From the NCBI GenBank assembly GCA_900465675.1, contig UBJR01000007.1, positions 310,001 through 374,000 on the forward strand: a stretch of DNA of 64,000 nucleotides, read 5' to 3'. Position 1 is the first letter of the stretch. Every line of letters begins with the position of its first letter. Below are positions 10,001 through 18,412 of this stretch, piece by piece. Below the pieces are notes generated by a model that saw nothing but the letters and a program-made list of their open reading frames with translations, had not been told where the DNA came from and did no database searches. Position numbers and translations under genes: made by a program. This DNA is from Hyphomicrobiales bacterium. GTDB lineage: Bacteria; Pseudomonadota; Alphaproteobacteria; Rhizobiales; Rhizobiaceae.

Positions 10001-10714
10001 GATGCCTTGCCTCTGCGGCAATTCCTTTTCAATAACACTGCGTTCGACGTCGATACCTATCGCGCCTTCCTTGGGGCGCTCCCCAAAAAATTCCAACAAT
10101 TTCCAGAAGGTGTCGATGAGACGAAGCTGCAAGCAATTATCGAAGAGCAAAAAGTCATATTTTCCGTGAGCGCATTTTCATTTTTGGCAGACGACGAACA
10201 ACTCCAGGTCCTCCTCGTTGCCGCCAATATCGACGATTACCTAGCCAGTGAAGAAAAGTTTTCGATCGATGACGAGTTTCGCGAGACGCTCGTCCGGACG
10301 AGCATTGGTGACGATTGGAAGCTCAAGATAATTCAACAGATGGACCTAGCGTTATTGCCTGGCCTGCCGCGCCGAGCATCGATAGTAGGTCAGGTAATCT
10401 ATCGCTCGAACGCAGATGTCAGCCAACTTGATCCCGAGGCGGCGCAAGCGGTGGTGATGCACGCAACCGATTTGACCATTCAAATCGCGCTTTTCAATAA
10501 ATGCCAAGGTCGAATGTCAGATGACCAAGTCAAGGCGACGATTCAGAAATTGCCAAAACCATACTCGGACATCGAGCCAGGATGGTCTCAGCCAACCATT
10601 GCCAACAACCCTGAGAACCAAGAATTTGTGCGCTGGCTCGAAGAGCGCTCCATTATTTCGTCCTCGAAGTTGACCTTCCTCGACGAGATACGCATCTATA
10701 ATCGCAGAAAATGA
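7082..10714 (+). CDS. Very large membrane-anchored P-loop NTPase, YobI-like
   Basis: A protein of about 1200 residues. An LAPTDKADEYGIYSDAL segment leads into Walker A (GPYGSGKS, residues 69-76). Two hydrophobic helices follow (about 155-178 and 196-218), then Walker B in DLVVIEDLDRF (about 260-272) and a sensor-like FLYALRDNMF. This order matches YobI-type NTPases and resembles KAP NTPases. The remaining 900 residues look helical and match nothing I know. The start is uncertain: no in-frame ATG precedes residue 54, so TTG 7082 or a GTG about 13 codons later is likely. By eye the gene is more A+T-rich than its neighbours, suggesting transfer. No toxin, nuclease or mobility gene is adjacent. 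A role in defence is inference only. Confidence 0.75.
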   Translation: MDFRRRNADLTTLAVLWAWSLAIAGKKGEHSPKYVDLAPTDKADEYGIYSDALMEATGKHTVSNIALTGPYGSGKSSIIKTFLRKYRRPVLQISLAAFLPEADGSVTTNEPSGGRPQKGNVSKQEIERSILQQMLYGADANSLPLSRFKRIQTPRWWSSLTSLFIMVGLFSCWHIFKKMDDVLSGEFFKPFDFPNWLNLATAVIGFSFVWLAIHQMYIKSLGLSLKSVSLKDIEITPEATKEESILNRHLDEIIYFFQVTKYDLVVIEDLDRFNNPEIFVTLREINSLVNANAGVKRRIRFLYALRDNMFVNTDRTKFFEFIVPVIPIINSSNSIDKVIEQGQRLSLDERLDRQYLREVSRYLNDLRLIHNIFNEYAVYVANLETDGENILDANKLLAILIYKNVLPSDFEDLHRGKGKLADILSRHDAYLVSAEARYKARIAALERQISDAEKLVPIDVTELRKIYAMSVIAKVPHEYTYLVFNGQDSIPLNSLPARPDFDQIIAQDQITVRHPQYNNRQNVVLRGFEKQVFDGATYLERKDQIESKSAAFKTTATKTIGELRSKISRLRTAKFNELILTNAEDIEDLFDAFEENRDLVRFLVLEGFLDDTYYQYTSLFHRGRLSPSDNKFLIQIRSFNTPEPDFQIDNPKEVIAAMREDDFRQRFVLNNTLVDCMFSDQGSYRGHIAKLMEFVSSNFADCGPFFSAYYQTGKCNRELLTALIEEWRGFVPAAIASNENVLHVARIIAHLPEKLLKSVASNAPYLADFLADNLSQILALQIDFEPSRLARIRFEVRDLESLAPYPAIARLLAEHGLYQITVANLNFIMCGLLGLNALDVQTKHYTMVRQTAFQPLLDKVYADFSRYVDEALLQASNTEEDVSSILDVCNRDEIGLAALEQFLAQQTNTLPILEPVPLRLRSSVFKLHKIEPSWGNCLAYVTSDGFEAQTLANYLQLPEVKGKLAPMVIDDGKDALPLRQFLFNNTAFDVDTYRAFLGALPKKFQQFPEGVDETKLQAIIEEQKVIFSVSAFSFLADDEQLQVLLVAANIDDYLASEEKFSIDDEFRETLVRTSIGDDWKLKIIQQMDLALLPGLPRRASIVGQVIYRSNADVSQLDPEAAQAVVMHATDLTIQIALFNKCQGRMSDDQVKATIQKLPKPYSDIEPGWSQPTIANNPENQEFVRWLEERSIISSSKLTFLDEIRIYNRRK

Positions 10715-11004
10715 CGGTTAGAGACATCGCGGAAAGCCGGAATTCAGGCGACGTCGTGGAAGCGTAGCTAGACGGCGGCTTCCGAAGGCTCCCTGAAACA
10801 ATCTGCGCTTCGAACTAAACTGGCCAGTGCCGGTGAACCTCACGTCCATGGATAGGCGATCACAGGTCGGGCGTCGAGTACAACGAATGGGTGGAGGAGC
10901 GGTACCCTTCGATGGTGGGGAAGCGCGCTTTCTGCCGTTCACTCAGGCCATATATAAGGGACGCCCAGGATGACTCCGATGAACGTCCCTTCGGCATGCG
11001 GCGA

Positions 11005-11781
11005 CTACTCGCTAGCTGCGGCGTCTTCGATTACTTTGGCGACACGATCCGGATGAGATACCATCACGACGTGGGACGCCCCCTTGACCTCAACGGTCTC
11101 CTTTGCGTTGGCGCGTTTCGCCATCCACTTCATCGCTTCCGGCGGGATGTTCTTGTCAGCCGAGCCGAAAATGGACCACGAGGGAATTTCCTTCCATCCA
11201 GCGTTTGTAGCGGCTTCGCCAAGGGCGACGTCGGTTACTGGGCGCTGCGAGGCTGCCATGGCGGCGGCGGCCTTCTCGGAAACGTCCGCTGCGAATTGCT
11301 TGTGGAACTTGTCCTGCTGGATGTAGAGATCCTTCGCGCCGTTTTCGAGTTCGACAGGCTTGTCGAGCGTCGGTGCAAGAGTGCTGCCCGGAAACTTACC
11401 GCTGAGCTCGAGGGCGGATTCACCGATCTCGGGGGCAAATGCCGAGACGTAAACAAGCGACTTGATCTTCTGGCCCTTGGTCGCGGCTTCGGAGATGACC
11501 GCGCCGCCGTAGGAGTGGCCGACCAATACGACGGGAGTGTCGAGGCTTCCGATGATCCGCTTGAGGTAGGCGCTGTCGCCCTTAACGCTGCGCAGGGGAT
11601 TGGCGACGGCGACCACTCGGTAGCCGTCGGATTCGAGCTTTCCGATGACGCCGGTCCAGCTTGAAGCGTCGGCGAATGCGCCGTGAACCAAGACAATCGT
11701 GGGCTTGGCGTCGGCAGCGTAGGCAACCGGTCCAGTCAACGAAGTGGCTAGCAGCGCAATTGAGAACATTTTCTTGAACAT
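11005..11781 (-). CDS. Exported alpha/beta hydrolase
   Basis: A 258-residue protein with a Sec-type signal peptide (FKKMFSIALLATSLTG, probable cleavage after AYA near residue 22). The nucleophile elbow VGHSYGG puts the catalytic Ser at residue 90; the acid is likely in FGSADKNIPP and the His in KGASHVV. The ATG at 11781 has GAGGA about 9 bases upstream and gives a proper signal peptide, so it is preferred over 11811. It resembles the hydroxynitrile-lyase/salicylate-esterase branch of the fold. It should act in the periplasm. An ATCGTACAAT box lies upstream. Confidence 0.85.
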   Translation of the reverse strand: MFKKMFSIALLATSLTGPVAYAADAKPTIVLVHGAFADASSWTGVIGKLESDGYRVVAVANPLRSVKGDSAYLKRIIGSLDTPVVLVGHSYGGAVISEAATKGQKIKSLVYVSAFAPEIGESALELSGKFPGSTLAPTLDKPVELENGAKDLYIQQDKFHKQFAADVSEKAAAAMAASQRPVTDVALGEAATNAGWKEIPSWSIFGSADKNIPPEAMKWMAKRANAKETVEVKGASHVVMVSHPDRVAKVIEDAAASE

Positions 11782-11841
11782 AGCATTTCCTCGTGTGAAT
11801 TGTTTCGACATTGATAGGAAGCCAGAGCAAGCTCTCTAAAT

Positions 11842-11851
11842 ATTGTACGAT
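11842..11851 (-). promoter_or_regulatory. ATCGTACAAT box upstream of exported hydrolase
   Basis: Reads ATCGTACAAT on the minus strand, one base from the consensus, 60 bases before the chosen start at 11781. Confidence 0.45.
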
Positions 11852-11912
11852 CGTTCAGATGGAAGCGATCGACGAGATCCAACAGCATGCGGAGTTACTC
11901 GCCTCTGGCAGA

Positions 11913-14690
11913 CTACACTTGAACCTCTTGGTCAAAGTGGACGCGTTCAGTATTCAATCCCGAGAGCGACGAGCATCGTCCGGCATCCATCAAACCGTTC
12001 TCGGGGAGGGGACCTGGGAAAAGCGCCAAAGTGCGATCGATCCTATCCCGATCCCCAGCGATCGTCTTAGACGTGGCGTGCTTTGCCAAGCTGTTCGCGC
12101 ATTTCAACTGCCAAGTGAGGGCGGACTGGCGGCTAGCGATGTCGTAGCCCTCGAGAAGTAGGTCCCGCCCGCCTGCGTTTCCCATCTCAAGTAGAATTTC
12201 CCCTTTAAGTCGTAGTAGCTCCGATCGACACCACCCGGCTTCCCCCGAAAGTGCCAATTCGATGAGATCGAGGCCTGCCTTCTTTCCAGCGACTGTGACA
12301 ATGTTCTCCAAGCGCGGGCCGTTGCCTTCACTTATGAGGCTTGCGACGACAGCGTGATCGTTGGCATGCCGTGTCCCCATCGCGAAATCAAAGCCCTCCA
12401 CATACTCTGCCCATCGCACCAGGGAATTTCTGGTCGCGATGTCTCTAAGGACTTCCAGAAATCGCTCGCCTAATTCCATTTGGCCGAGGCCGAAATAAAT
12501 AGGGCAAGCTCCAACAGCGAGACCCAGGCACGTCGATATGGGATGATCCACCGCAAGGGCGTCCGAAGTCATCTCATCGAGATATCCCAAAGAAGCAGCG
12601 ATTTGACCTCGAAGATAGGCCGTCTTGGCCAAAATCATCAGCGAAAGGGTCTTCTGTCCGAAACTCGCCCCGCTTGTTTGTGTCCCGCGGACTGCCTTGC
12701 CGTTGGCCAGCAATGCGCGTCGTGCATGCGCATGTGCTTCGTCGTGGTATCCAAGGTAGTGGTTGTTGTGGGCGAGTATGCGGTCAACAGCGGGCTCCGC
12801 GATCGATCCGAGGTCTCGGATCAACTCAAGCGCTGCATCGTTAGCCTCATGGTAGCGCCCTTGAGTCGTCAGAAGAGCGCATATCCCACTTCCTGCTCGA
12901 AGGAGCCCGGTAGAGTCGCTGATCTCCCGCGCTCCTCTAGCCGCCAGTTCGAATTGCCGGCGCGCCTCGATATCGCCCGCGGCGCTATGGACGTTGTACG
13001 CGATCGAGCCGTAGGCTGACCGAAGCCTGGATTCAAGCGAAGTCTCCGACGTCGGCGCGGCGTCAAAGGACTTCATAGCCCTCTCGATGTGGCGAAACTG
13101 CTCATTCATTAATCCTAGCTGCGTCCAAAGCAGCCGAGACGCATCGAGAAGCAGACAGAACAGTTGCGATTCACCTGTTGCGTCGCAAAAATCGAGAGCA
13201 AGGCGGATATCATGGATGAGAACTCCGTATCCGCTGTTCCACTGTGACGTGGAGAGCTTGTCCCATTGCAGTTCGGCTTCGCGCATTCGGCTGAGCAAAA
13301 GCGAAGCATGGGCCAAACGCACGTCCGCCAGGTGTCCAGAGGCGGCCAGTTTTATGGAGGCGTACTCCCTCGTGGTCTCAAGTAAGCGCAGAGCCTTCCC
13401 TGAATCCGATTTCGTTAAGAGTGATTTTGATTGGAGGCCCCAGATTGCATCCTCGACCTCATCTTGGCCGAGAAAGGCACCACATACCGCGTAAACTCCT
13501 TCCCGTGAGAACGAATAGGCGAAGACCGATATCGCCCGCATGACCATCTTCTCGTTATCGGTCAGAAAGCCGTAACTCCAGTCGAGCGTTGCTTGAAGTG
13601 TTTGTTGACGGCGCGGCGCGGTTCTACGACCACGTCTCAAGATCGCCAAAGGCCGGTCCAAAGAGGCCAGAAGCTCCTCCACTCCAAGATCGACGACTCG
13701 AGTCGCTGCAAATTCAATTGCGAGTGGGATGCCTTCGAGTTTTCTAACGATGGCCGCGACGGTTTCCATTTGTGCGTTGTCGAGGGGAGCGCGAAGATCA
13801 TACGAATGCTCCATCGTCGTCATAAACAGAGCGACAGATGGGCAGTCCAGCAATTCCGATGAGACGTGGCCTAATGGTGGAACCTCTAGTGAACGAAGCC
13901 GTCGTATCGTTTCCGCTTGAATGCTAAGGGGTTCGCGACTTGTAGCCAGTACAGAAACGTTTGGGCACGTCTTCGTGATCTTTTCGACGATCTCAGCAGC
14001 AGTCGAGATCACATGTTCGCAATTATCGAACACCAGCAAAACTCTTCGGTGCGCCAAGGCAGTCATGATCCCGGGTAGTGGGTCATCACCGTAGACCGCA
14101 AGGCCAAGCAGGGACGCGAGGGTTGGCGCAATACTGGTTGCTGAATTGAGCGCTGCGAGGTCCAGTAAATACACGGCCTCGTATTCTTGGCTCAGCTGAT
14201 GCGCCAGCTCCAGGGCCACCGTGGTCTTTCCGATTCCGCCGGTACCGACGATTGTCATTACACGCGCACGCCGAAGGTCGAGGCACCGGTCAATGAAACC
14301 TTCTCTACCAACCACAGTCGCACTTCTGGCGGGTAGATTGCCTTTGCCCTGGTGGACCTCGGCCGTGCCAGGACTCAGCTCGTCTCTTTTGACTGTGGCC
14401 GACAGGATATACCCGCGACCTGCAACACTTTGAACGAGAGCGCCGGCGTCGCTTACCGAGAGTGCTTTCCTTAACGCGCCGACATTCACCCTCAAAGAAT
14501 TTTCCGCCGAAACGCTATCCGGCCAGACGGCCTTCAATATTTCAGTCGTCGAGACCACCTCGCCAGGCCTCGATGCCAAAACGGTGAGAATGTCCAGTGC
14601 TCGCGATCCGATTTTCACCGGTGTGCCACGGTGCGAAAGGAGCCTACGGGAGGCGTCCAGTTCAAACTCATGAAAATGTACCACAGACAT
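11913..14690 (-). CDS. Winged-helix / NTPase / TPR transcriptional regulator (paralogue 1)
   Basis: A 925-residue protein. Residues 1-100 form an OmpR-type winged helix ending in the typical VAGRGYILSA. An NTPase domain follows, with Walker A GTGGIGKTT (149-157), Walker B LLVFDNCEH (218-226) and ATSREPL (249-255). About 500 residues of helical, TPR-like sequence complete it. This is a STAND-type layout (compare AfsR and MalT): ligand binding to the C-terminal repeats would switch the NTPase and the DNA-binding head. MSVVHF at 14690 is preferred over 14729 because GGGGAGG lies upstream and it matches the start of its paralogue at 44239. It is divergent from an MBL gene, with an ACCTA-N10-TAGGT site between them. 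The inducer is unknown. Confidence 0.85.
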   Translation of the reverse strand: MSVVHFHEFELDASRRLLSHRGTPVKIGSRALDILTVLASRPGEVVSTTEILKAVWPDSVSAENSLRVNVGALRKALSVSDAGALVQSVAGRGYILSATVKRDELSPGTAEVHQGKGNLPARSATVVGREGFIDRCLDLRRARVMTIVGTGGIGKTTVALELAHQLSQEYEAVYLLDLAALNSATSIAPTLASLLGLAVYGDDPLPGIMTALAHRRVLLVFDNCEHVISTAAEIVEKITKTCPNVSVLATSREPLSIQAETIRRLRSLEVPPLGHVSSELLDCPSVALFMTTMEHSYDLRAPLDNAQMETVAAIVRKLEGIPLAIEFAATRVVDLGVEELLASLDRPLAILRRGRRTAPRRQQTLQATLDWSYGFLTDNEKMVMRAISVFAYSFSREGVYAVCGAFLGQDEVEDAIWGLQSKSLLTKSDSGKALRLLETTREYASIKLAASGHLADVRLAHASLLLSRMREAELQWDKLSTSQWNSGYGVLIHDIRLALDFCDATGESQLFCLLLDASRLLWTQLGLMNEQFRHIERAMKSFDAAPTSETSLESRLRSAYGSIAYNVHSAAGDIEARRQFELAARGAREISDSTGLLRAGSGICALLTTQGRYHEANDAALELIRDLGSIAEPAVDRILAHNNHYLGYHDEAHAHARRALLANGKAVRGTQTSGASFGQKTLSLMILAKTAYLRGQIAASLGYLDEMTSDALAVDHPISTCLGLAVGACPIYFGLGQMELGERFLEVLRDIATRNSLVRWAEYVEGFDFAMGTRHANDHAVVASLISEGNGPRLENIVTVAGKKAGLDLIELALSGEAGWCRSELLRLKGEILLEMGNAGGRDLLLEGYDIASRQSALTWQLKCANSLAKHATSKTIAGDRDRIDRTLALFPGPLPENGLMDAGRCSSLSGLNTERVHFDQEVQV

Positions 14691-14790
14691 CAAGGTGTCC
14701 CGAAACCTCCCCGAACTATTCGCAAGCAATAGGCAAGCGGCTGAGTGCAGTTCGGCATGGTGACCTTACTCTGAGGCGTATGCGGGAAAT

Positions 14791-14810
14791 ACCTAGCCTT
14801 AGATGTAGGT
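14791..14810. promoter_or_regulatory. ACCTA-N10-TAGGT palindrome, copy 1
   Basis: ACCTA (14791-14795) and TAGGT (14806-14810) are inverted arms with 10 bases between them. The site lies in the divergent gap, 55 bases before the MBL gene at 14866 and about 100 before the regulator gene at 14690. It is one of three such sites in the window. Confidence 0.55.
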
Positions 14811-14865
14811 TGAAGATGCCCAGCACACGCGACTAACTGCTTCAGGCCAAAGAGGGGTTACAAAA

Positions 14866-15729
14866 ATGCGCGTTGGGAAGGCTGAGGTCCTACGGATCGA
14901 GGAGTACCATGGTCTCGGGTTTCCACCGCAGGCTTTCCTTCCCGACTGGGAGGACACCCTCGTGCAGAAGCACCTCCACTGGATGGTGCCGAGGCATTAT
15001 GTCCCTGACGAAGGCAGATTGGTTGGCTCTATACACAGCTGGCTCATTAAGCTGCCGAACCTTACCGTCTTGGTGGACACCTGCAGCGGAAATCACAAGC
15101 ATCGTCCGGACAACCCGTTCTTTTCGATGAAGAATTCAAGTTATCTTGAAAACCTTCTCGCTGCCGGCGTTGACCCAGATGAAGTGGACTACGTCTTCTG
15201 CACTCATCTTCACATCGACCACGCCGGATGGAACACGCGGCTTGTCGACGGACGCTGGGTCCCAACCTTTCGCAACGCCAAGTATGTCGTATCCCGGAAT
15301 GAATTTGAGCGCCTCGTTTCTGACCCAAATCCGTCGCAAGACCATTTGAACTTGATCGTAGATACCATTCAACCGATCATCGACAGTAAGCAATGGCTTT
15401 TGATCGATACCCCATTCCAGCTTTGCGATGAGCTCTACATCGAAGCGAGTCCAGGCCACACCTCCGAGCACTGCCACGTCACTCTTTCATCGGGCGGGGA
15501 GCGGGCAGTCTTCTCGGGCGATATCGTCCATCATCCGATACAGGTCCACATCCCAACATGGAATTCGTCAGCCTGCTCGGTGCCGCTTCAAGCGATACGG
15601 ACAAGAATGCAGGTCCTTGAAAGCCTAAGCGAGACGGACACGTGGCTAATGCCTGTGCATTTCGCGCGGCCCTTTTGCTGCAAGGTCGGGAAGCCGCAAG
15701 ACGGCGGTTTCGAATGCATCATGGATTGA
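14866..15729 (+). CDS. Metallo-beta-lactamase-fold hydrolase, lactonase-like
   Basis: A 287-residue protein with THLHIDHAGW (metal site, residues 113-119) and likely ligands in SPGHTSEHCHV and FSGDIVHHP. The overall shape matches the branch that includes AHL lactonases and other N-acyl or aryl hydrolases. The ribosome site is AGAGGGG. No signal peptide is seen. The adjacent palindrome and divergent regulator suggest regulated expression. Substrate is not determinable from sequence. Confidence 0.85.
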   Translation: MRVGKAEVLRIEEYHGLGFPPQAFLPDWEDTLVQKHLHWMVPRHYVPDEGRLVGSIHSWLIKLPNLTVLVDTCSGNHKHRPDNPFFSMKNSSYLENLLAAGVDPDEVDYVFCTHLHIDHAGWNTRLVDGRWVPTFRNAKYVVSRNEFERLVSDPNPSQDHLNLIVDTIQPIIDSKQWLLIDTPFQLCDELYIEASPGHTSEHCHVTLSSGGERAVFSGDIVHHPIQVHIPTWNSSACSVPLQAIRTRMQVLESLSETDTWLMPVHFARPFCCKVGKPQDGGFECIMD

Positions 15730-15756
15730 CGAATTACCTCGTCCAGCTCCGTAGGC

Positions 15757-15790
15757 CCCGCGTTCGGGGTCTAGCAATCCTAAGGGATTG
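15757..15790. other. Two adjacent inverted repeats in an intergenic gap
   Basis: CCCCG-CGTT-CGGGG (15757-15770) is followed by CAATCC-TAAG-GGATTG (15775-15790). The first probably ends the MBL transcript. The second is a perfect 6+6 palindrome and could be an operator for the PAS gene that follows. Confidence 0.4.
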
Positions 15791-15823
15791 TGTGTCCATG
15801 ATTAAAAGCGGCGATGCGACTAA

Positions 15824-16363
15824 ATGCTGAGAAATGACCTGAAACGTGGTGGCAATAACGACGGGGACATGCCTGTCGAGTATGGAATCTATGCGTGGGA
15901 TATCGCCGCAGATGCCTTCCGAATGGACGCGAGGTTATGTCGATACATCGGGCTCGATCGGGAGATCGGCGCGACAGGTATTGCCATCCAAAGCTTCGCC
16001 GCATTCATCGACCCGGTTGATCGCGGTGGATTTCTAGACGCGATCGAATCGTCAGCTCGATTGGGATCAGAACTGAGGCACATCTTCCGGCTCGAAGCGT
16101 TGAACGGTCCTGGCGGAAGACTCCGGGCTGCAGGGAATTCGTTCCAGCCGAGCGGGCGCGCTTCCGGTATCTGCACCGGGGTAATGTTCCAAGTGACTGG
16201 CGGTTTGCGAGCGTCGTCGGAAGCCAACCTGGCAGATCACTGCATCGCAGCCTACGAGTCCGCGAAACAGGCAAACTCTCCAATGGTTCAGTACCTGATA
16301 TCAATGGCGTTGATCGAACTCGGCTACGAGATAGCAGGTTTCGAGGCGGGAAGCGTTCAATAG
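15824..16363 (+). CDS. PAS-fold protein without output domain
   Basis: A 179-residue protein. YGIYAWDIAADAFRMD to about residue 120 reads as a single PAS domain; the last 50 residues (LADHCIAAYESAKQ onwards) are helical and match no domain I know. There is no kinase, HTH or cyclase part. The start may be 15824 or the ATG at 15869 (MPVEYGIY), which has a G-rich stretch close upstream. It may be a partner protein for one of the sensor kinases here, but that is inference. Confidence 0.65.
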   Translation: MLRNDLKRGGNNDGDMPVEYGIYAWDIAADAFRMDARLCRYIGLDREIGATGIAIQSFAAFIDPVDRGGFLDAIESSARLGSELRHIFRLEALNGPGGRLRAAGNSFQPSGRASGICTGVMFQVTGGLRASSEANLADHCIAAYESAKQANSPMVQYLISMALIELGYEIAGFEAGSVQ

Positions 16364-16365
16364 GG

Positions 16366-16403
16366 CCATGCGGCCACGCCCGAAAATTAGCGTGGCCGCA
16401 TGG
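16366..16403. terminator. Bidirectional hairpin between convergent genes
   Basis: CCATGCGGCCACGC (16366-16379) pairs perfectly with GCGTGGCCGCATGG (16390-16403). The stem is 14 bases and the loop, which is A-rich, is 10 bases. It sits between the stops of the PAS and haloperoxidase genes. Confidence 0.75.
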
Positions 16404-16422
16404 TCTAGGCGAAATCAGAGCA

Positions 16423-17403
16423 TCAGCCCTTTACGAACGCCAGGAGGTCCGGGTTGATGACATCGGCATGGGTGGTCAGCATGCCGTGCGGGTAGCCCGG
16501 ATAGACCTTCAAAGTGCCGTTCTTCAGGAGCTTGACCGACAGGCGCGCCGCGTCGTCGATCGGAACGATCTGGTCGTCGTCGCCGTGCATGACCAGGGTC
16601 GGCACGGTGATCTTCTTGAGATCTTCCGTCTGGTCGGTCTCGGAAAAGGCCTTGATGCCGTCGTAGTGGGCTTTTGCGCCGCCCATCATGCCCTGACGCC
16701 ACCAATTCTGGATGGTGCCCTGCGAAATCGCGGCACCCGGACGGTTGAAACCGTAGAACGGGCCAGTCGGCAGGTCGAGGAAAAACTGGGCGCGATTAGC
16801 GGCGAGACCGTTACGGAGGCCATCGAAGACTGTAATCGGAAGGCCGCCTGGATTGGACTCCGTTTTGAGCATCAGCGGCGGAATCGCGCTGACGAGTACT
16901 GCCTTGGCAACGCGCTTCTGCGGTTCACCGTATTTCGCGACGTAACGCGCGACCTCGCCACCGCCGGTGGAGTGACCGATGTGGACCGCGTTCTTGAGGT
17001 TCAGATGCTCGTAAACGGCGTTGGCATCTGCCGCATACTGCTCGATCGTGTGGCCATCGGCGACCTGCGAGGAGCGGCCGTGGCCGCGACGGTCATGGGC
17101 GATGACGCGGTAGCCGTTGGCAAGGAAGAACAGCATCTGAGTGTCCCAGTCGTCCGACGACAGCGGCCAGCCATGGTGGAAGACGATCGGCTGAGCATCC
17201 TTGGGACCCCAGTCCTTGTAGTACAGTTCGACGCCTTCCTTGGTCTTTACGAATGCTTCGGTCATTTCGAATTCTCCTTCGATTTCTGCGGTGCTCTTTT
17301 TGCCGGCTGCTTCTGCGACCGGCACAAACATGGAAAAAGAGACGGCTGCCCCTGCAATAAGTGTCTGTCGGCGGGAAAGTTCGTAGGTCACAAGTCGCTC
17401 CAT
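16423..17403 (-). CDS. Alpha/beta hydrolase of the non-haem chloroperoxidase family with Tat signal
   Basis: A 326-residue protein. The family core starts near [16 protein letters not shown] (residue 47). It includes HDRRGHGRS, the nucleophile elbow GHSTGGG (Ser145), an acid in [10 protein letters not shown] and a His in YPGYPHGML. In front is a 46-residue extension with [11 protein letters not shown], a twin-arginine signal, so the enzyme is predicted to be exported folded. Family members are hydrolases that can show perhydrolase (haloperoxidase) activity in vitro. An exact ATCCTACAAT box lies upstream. The natural substrate is unknown. Confidence 0.85.
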   Translation of the reverse strand: MERLVTYELSRRQTLIAGAAVSFSMFVPVAEAAGKKSTAEIEGEFEMTEAFVKTKEGVELYYKDWGPKDAQPIVFHHGWPLSSDDWDTQMLFFLANGYRVIAHDRRGHGRSSQVADGHTIEQYAADANAVYEHLNLKNAVHIGHSTGGGEVARYVAKYGEPQKRVAKAVLVSAIPPLMLKTESNPGGLPITVFDGLRNGLAANRAQFFLDLPTGPFYGFNRPGAAISQGTIQNWWRQGMMGGAKAHYDGIKAFSETDQTEDLKKITVPTLVMHGDDDQIVPIDDAARLSVKLLKNGTLKVYPGYPHGMLTTHADVINPDLLAFVKG

Positions 17404-17460
17404 TTATTCGTGCCGGGTCTCGGCATGCACCGTGAACTTATGGGTGACGTCGGGGTGATT

Positions 17461-17470
17461 ATTGTAGGAT
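17461..17470 (-). promoter_or_regulatory. ATCCTACAAT box upstream of Tat hydrolase gene
   Basis: An exact ATCCTACAAT on the minus strand, 57 bases before the start at 17403. Confidence 0.5.
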
Positions 17471-17567
17471 CGCGCACTACCAATTCGTGATGCGGTCCCA
17501 GAGGGGAGAGGCGTCGAGTGAAGCGCCCACTGAGGGTAGGCGAAAACGTCGTTCGTGCGCAGAAACA

Positions 17568-17840
17568 TCACGGGTAAAATATCGCGAGCGATTGTAGATA
17601 CCCGCTGACAACGCCGGAGATAGAGTAAAGTGTTCCAGCTGAGATCGCCATCACCGCCAAGATCGGACCGACATCCACCAACGAGGGTAGATCGTCCGCT
17701 TGGGTCGCCTGTCCGTACGATGGTAGATGGCGCAAGTTATCATTTGCGGCCTGGAATCCGCTTTTTCGGACGATCATTTTCAGTCGTCCGATGGGCGCTT
17801 GCCTAAATTTGCAAGAGGTTTGAGAAAGCTTCGGCTTCAT
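17568..17840 (-). CDS. Small hypothetical protein with one membrane segment
   Basis: A 90-residue frame with an AGGTG ribosome site just before the ATG. The N-terminal half is basic and contains FQAANDN, a peptide common in short rhizobial hypothetical proteins. A hydrophobic helix lies near residues 56-75. I recognise no family. It sits between OsmC and the Tat hydrolase on the same strand and may be co-transcribed with OsmC (26-base gap). Confidence 0.45.
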   Translation of the reverse strand: MKPKLSQTSCKFRQAPIGRLKMIVRKSGFQAANDNLRHLPSYGQATQADDLPSLVDVGPILAVMAISAGTLYSISGVVSGYLQSLAIFYP

Positions 17841-17866
17841 GTTTTCACCTGTATCGCGTACAGCCG

Positions 17867-18412
17867 CTAGGAAAGCGAAACGTCAAGCGGGATCGGATTC
17901 CGCATGGAATTGGCTACGGGCGAAAAGTAGTTCGCCTGTCGGACGATCTCGTCGAGCTCTTCGCGAGTGGCGTCGCCCTCGATTTCCACCTTCACTCGGA
18001 TAGCTTGAAAGCCCATCTGAGAGGGTTGGCGCGGCGCGCCACCAGCTCCCCATGCAGCGGAATTTCCGACATCTCCTTCGATATGCAACTCGAGTCGAGA
18101 CAGCCGGATGTGCTTGAAGGTAGCGACTGCAGTAATCCCGACGGCAAGGCAGCCGCCGAGACCGGACAGAGCAATCTCCCCAGGAGCCGGGGCAGTGTCC
18201 TGACCGAAGAGGTGGAGTGGCTCGTCTACGACGACAGGATCATGGTCAGCGACGTAGCTGAGAGTGCGATATTGTCCTTCACAAACAGTGTGGACCAGGT
18301 TCGTGCCGCGTCGATCCGGATTTTCCCGACCGCGCTCGGCGAAAGCTAGCAAGCCATCGCGGTCAATGGGACGGAGGTACATCTTGATGGTTTTCTTTTC
18401 GTGTATCGACAT
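17867..18412 (-). CDS. OsmC-family protein with one conserved Cys
   Basis: A 181-residue protein. The block ALSGLGGCLAVGITAVA carries Cys88, and the C-terminal block is NYFSPVANSMRNP. In OsmC/Ohr peroxidases the second cysteine lies in a CPV-like position of that block; here it is Ser. Typical members reduce organic hydroperoxides with the Cys pair, so a classical two-Cys cycle is unlikely. An AGGAGA ribosome site precedes the ATG. The gene is divergent from an alpha/beta hydrolase gene, with an ATCCTACAAT box in between. Confidence 0.8.
   Translation of the reverse strand: MSIHEKKTIKMYLRPIDRDGLLAFAERGRENPDRRGTNLVHTVCEGQYRTLSYVADHDPVVVDEPLHLFGQDTAPAPGEIALSGLGGCLAVGITAVATFKHIRLSRLELHIEGDVGNSAAWGAGGAPRQPSQMGFQAIRVKVEIEGDATREELDEIVRQANYFSPVANSMRNPIPLDVSLS

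Noticed and set aside
10715..11004. Possible small gene downstream of the large NTPase (74-residue minus-strand frame)
   Set aside because: Arg/Pro/Ser-rich composition, no ribosome site; treated as noncoding.
17591..17600. ATTGTAGATA near the end of the small membrane protein gene
   Set aside because: Explained by its codons (YLQS); too far from the next gene start to be called a box.
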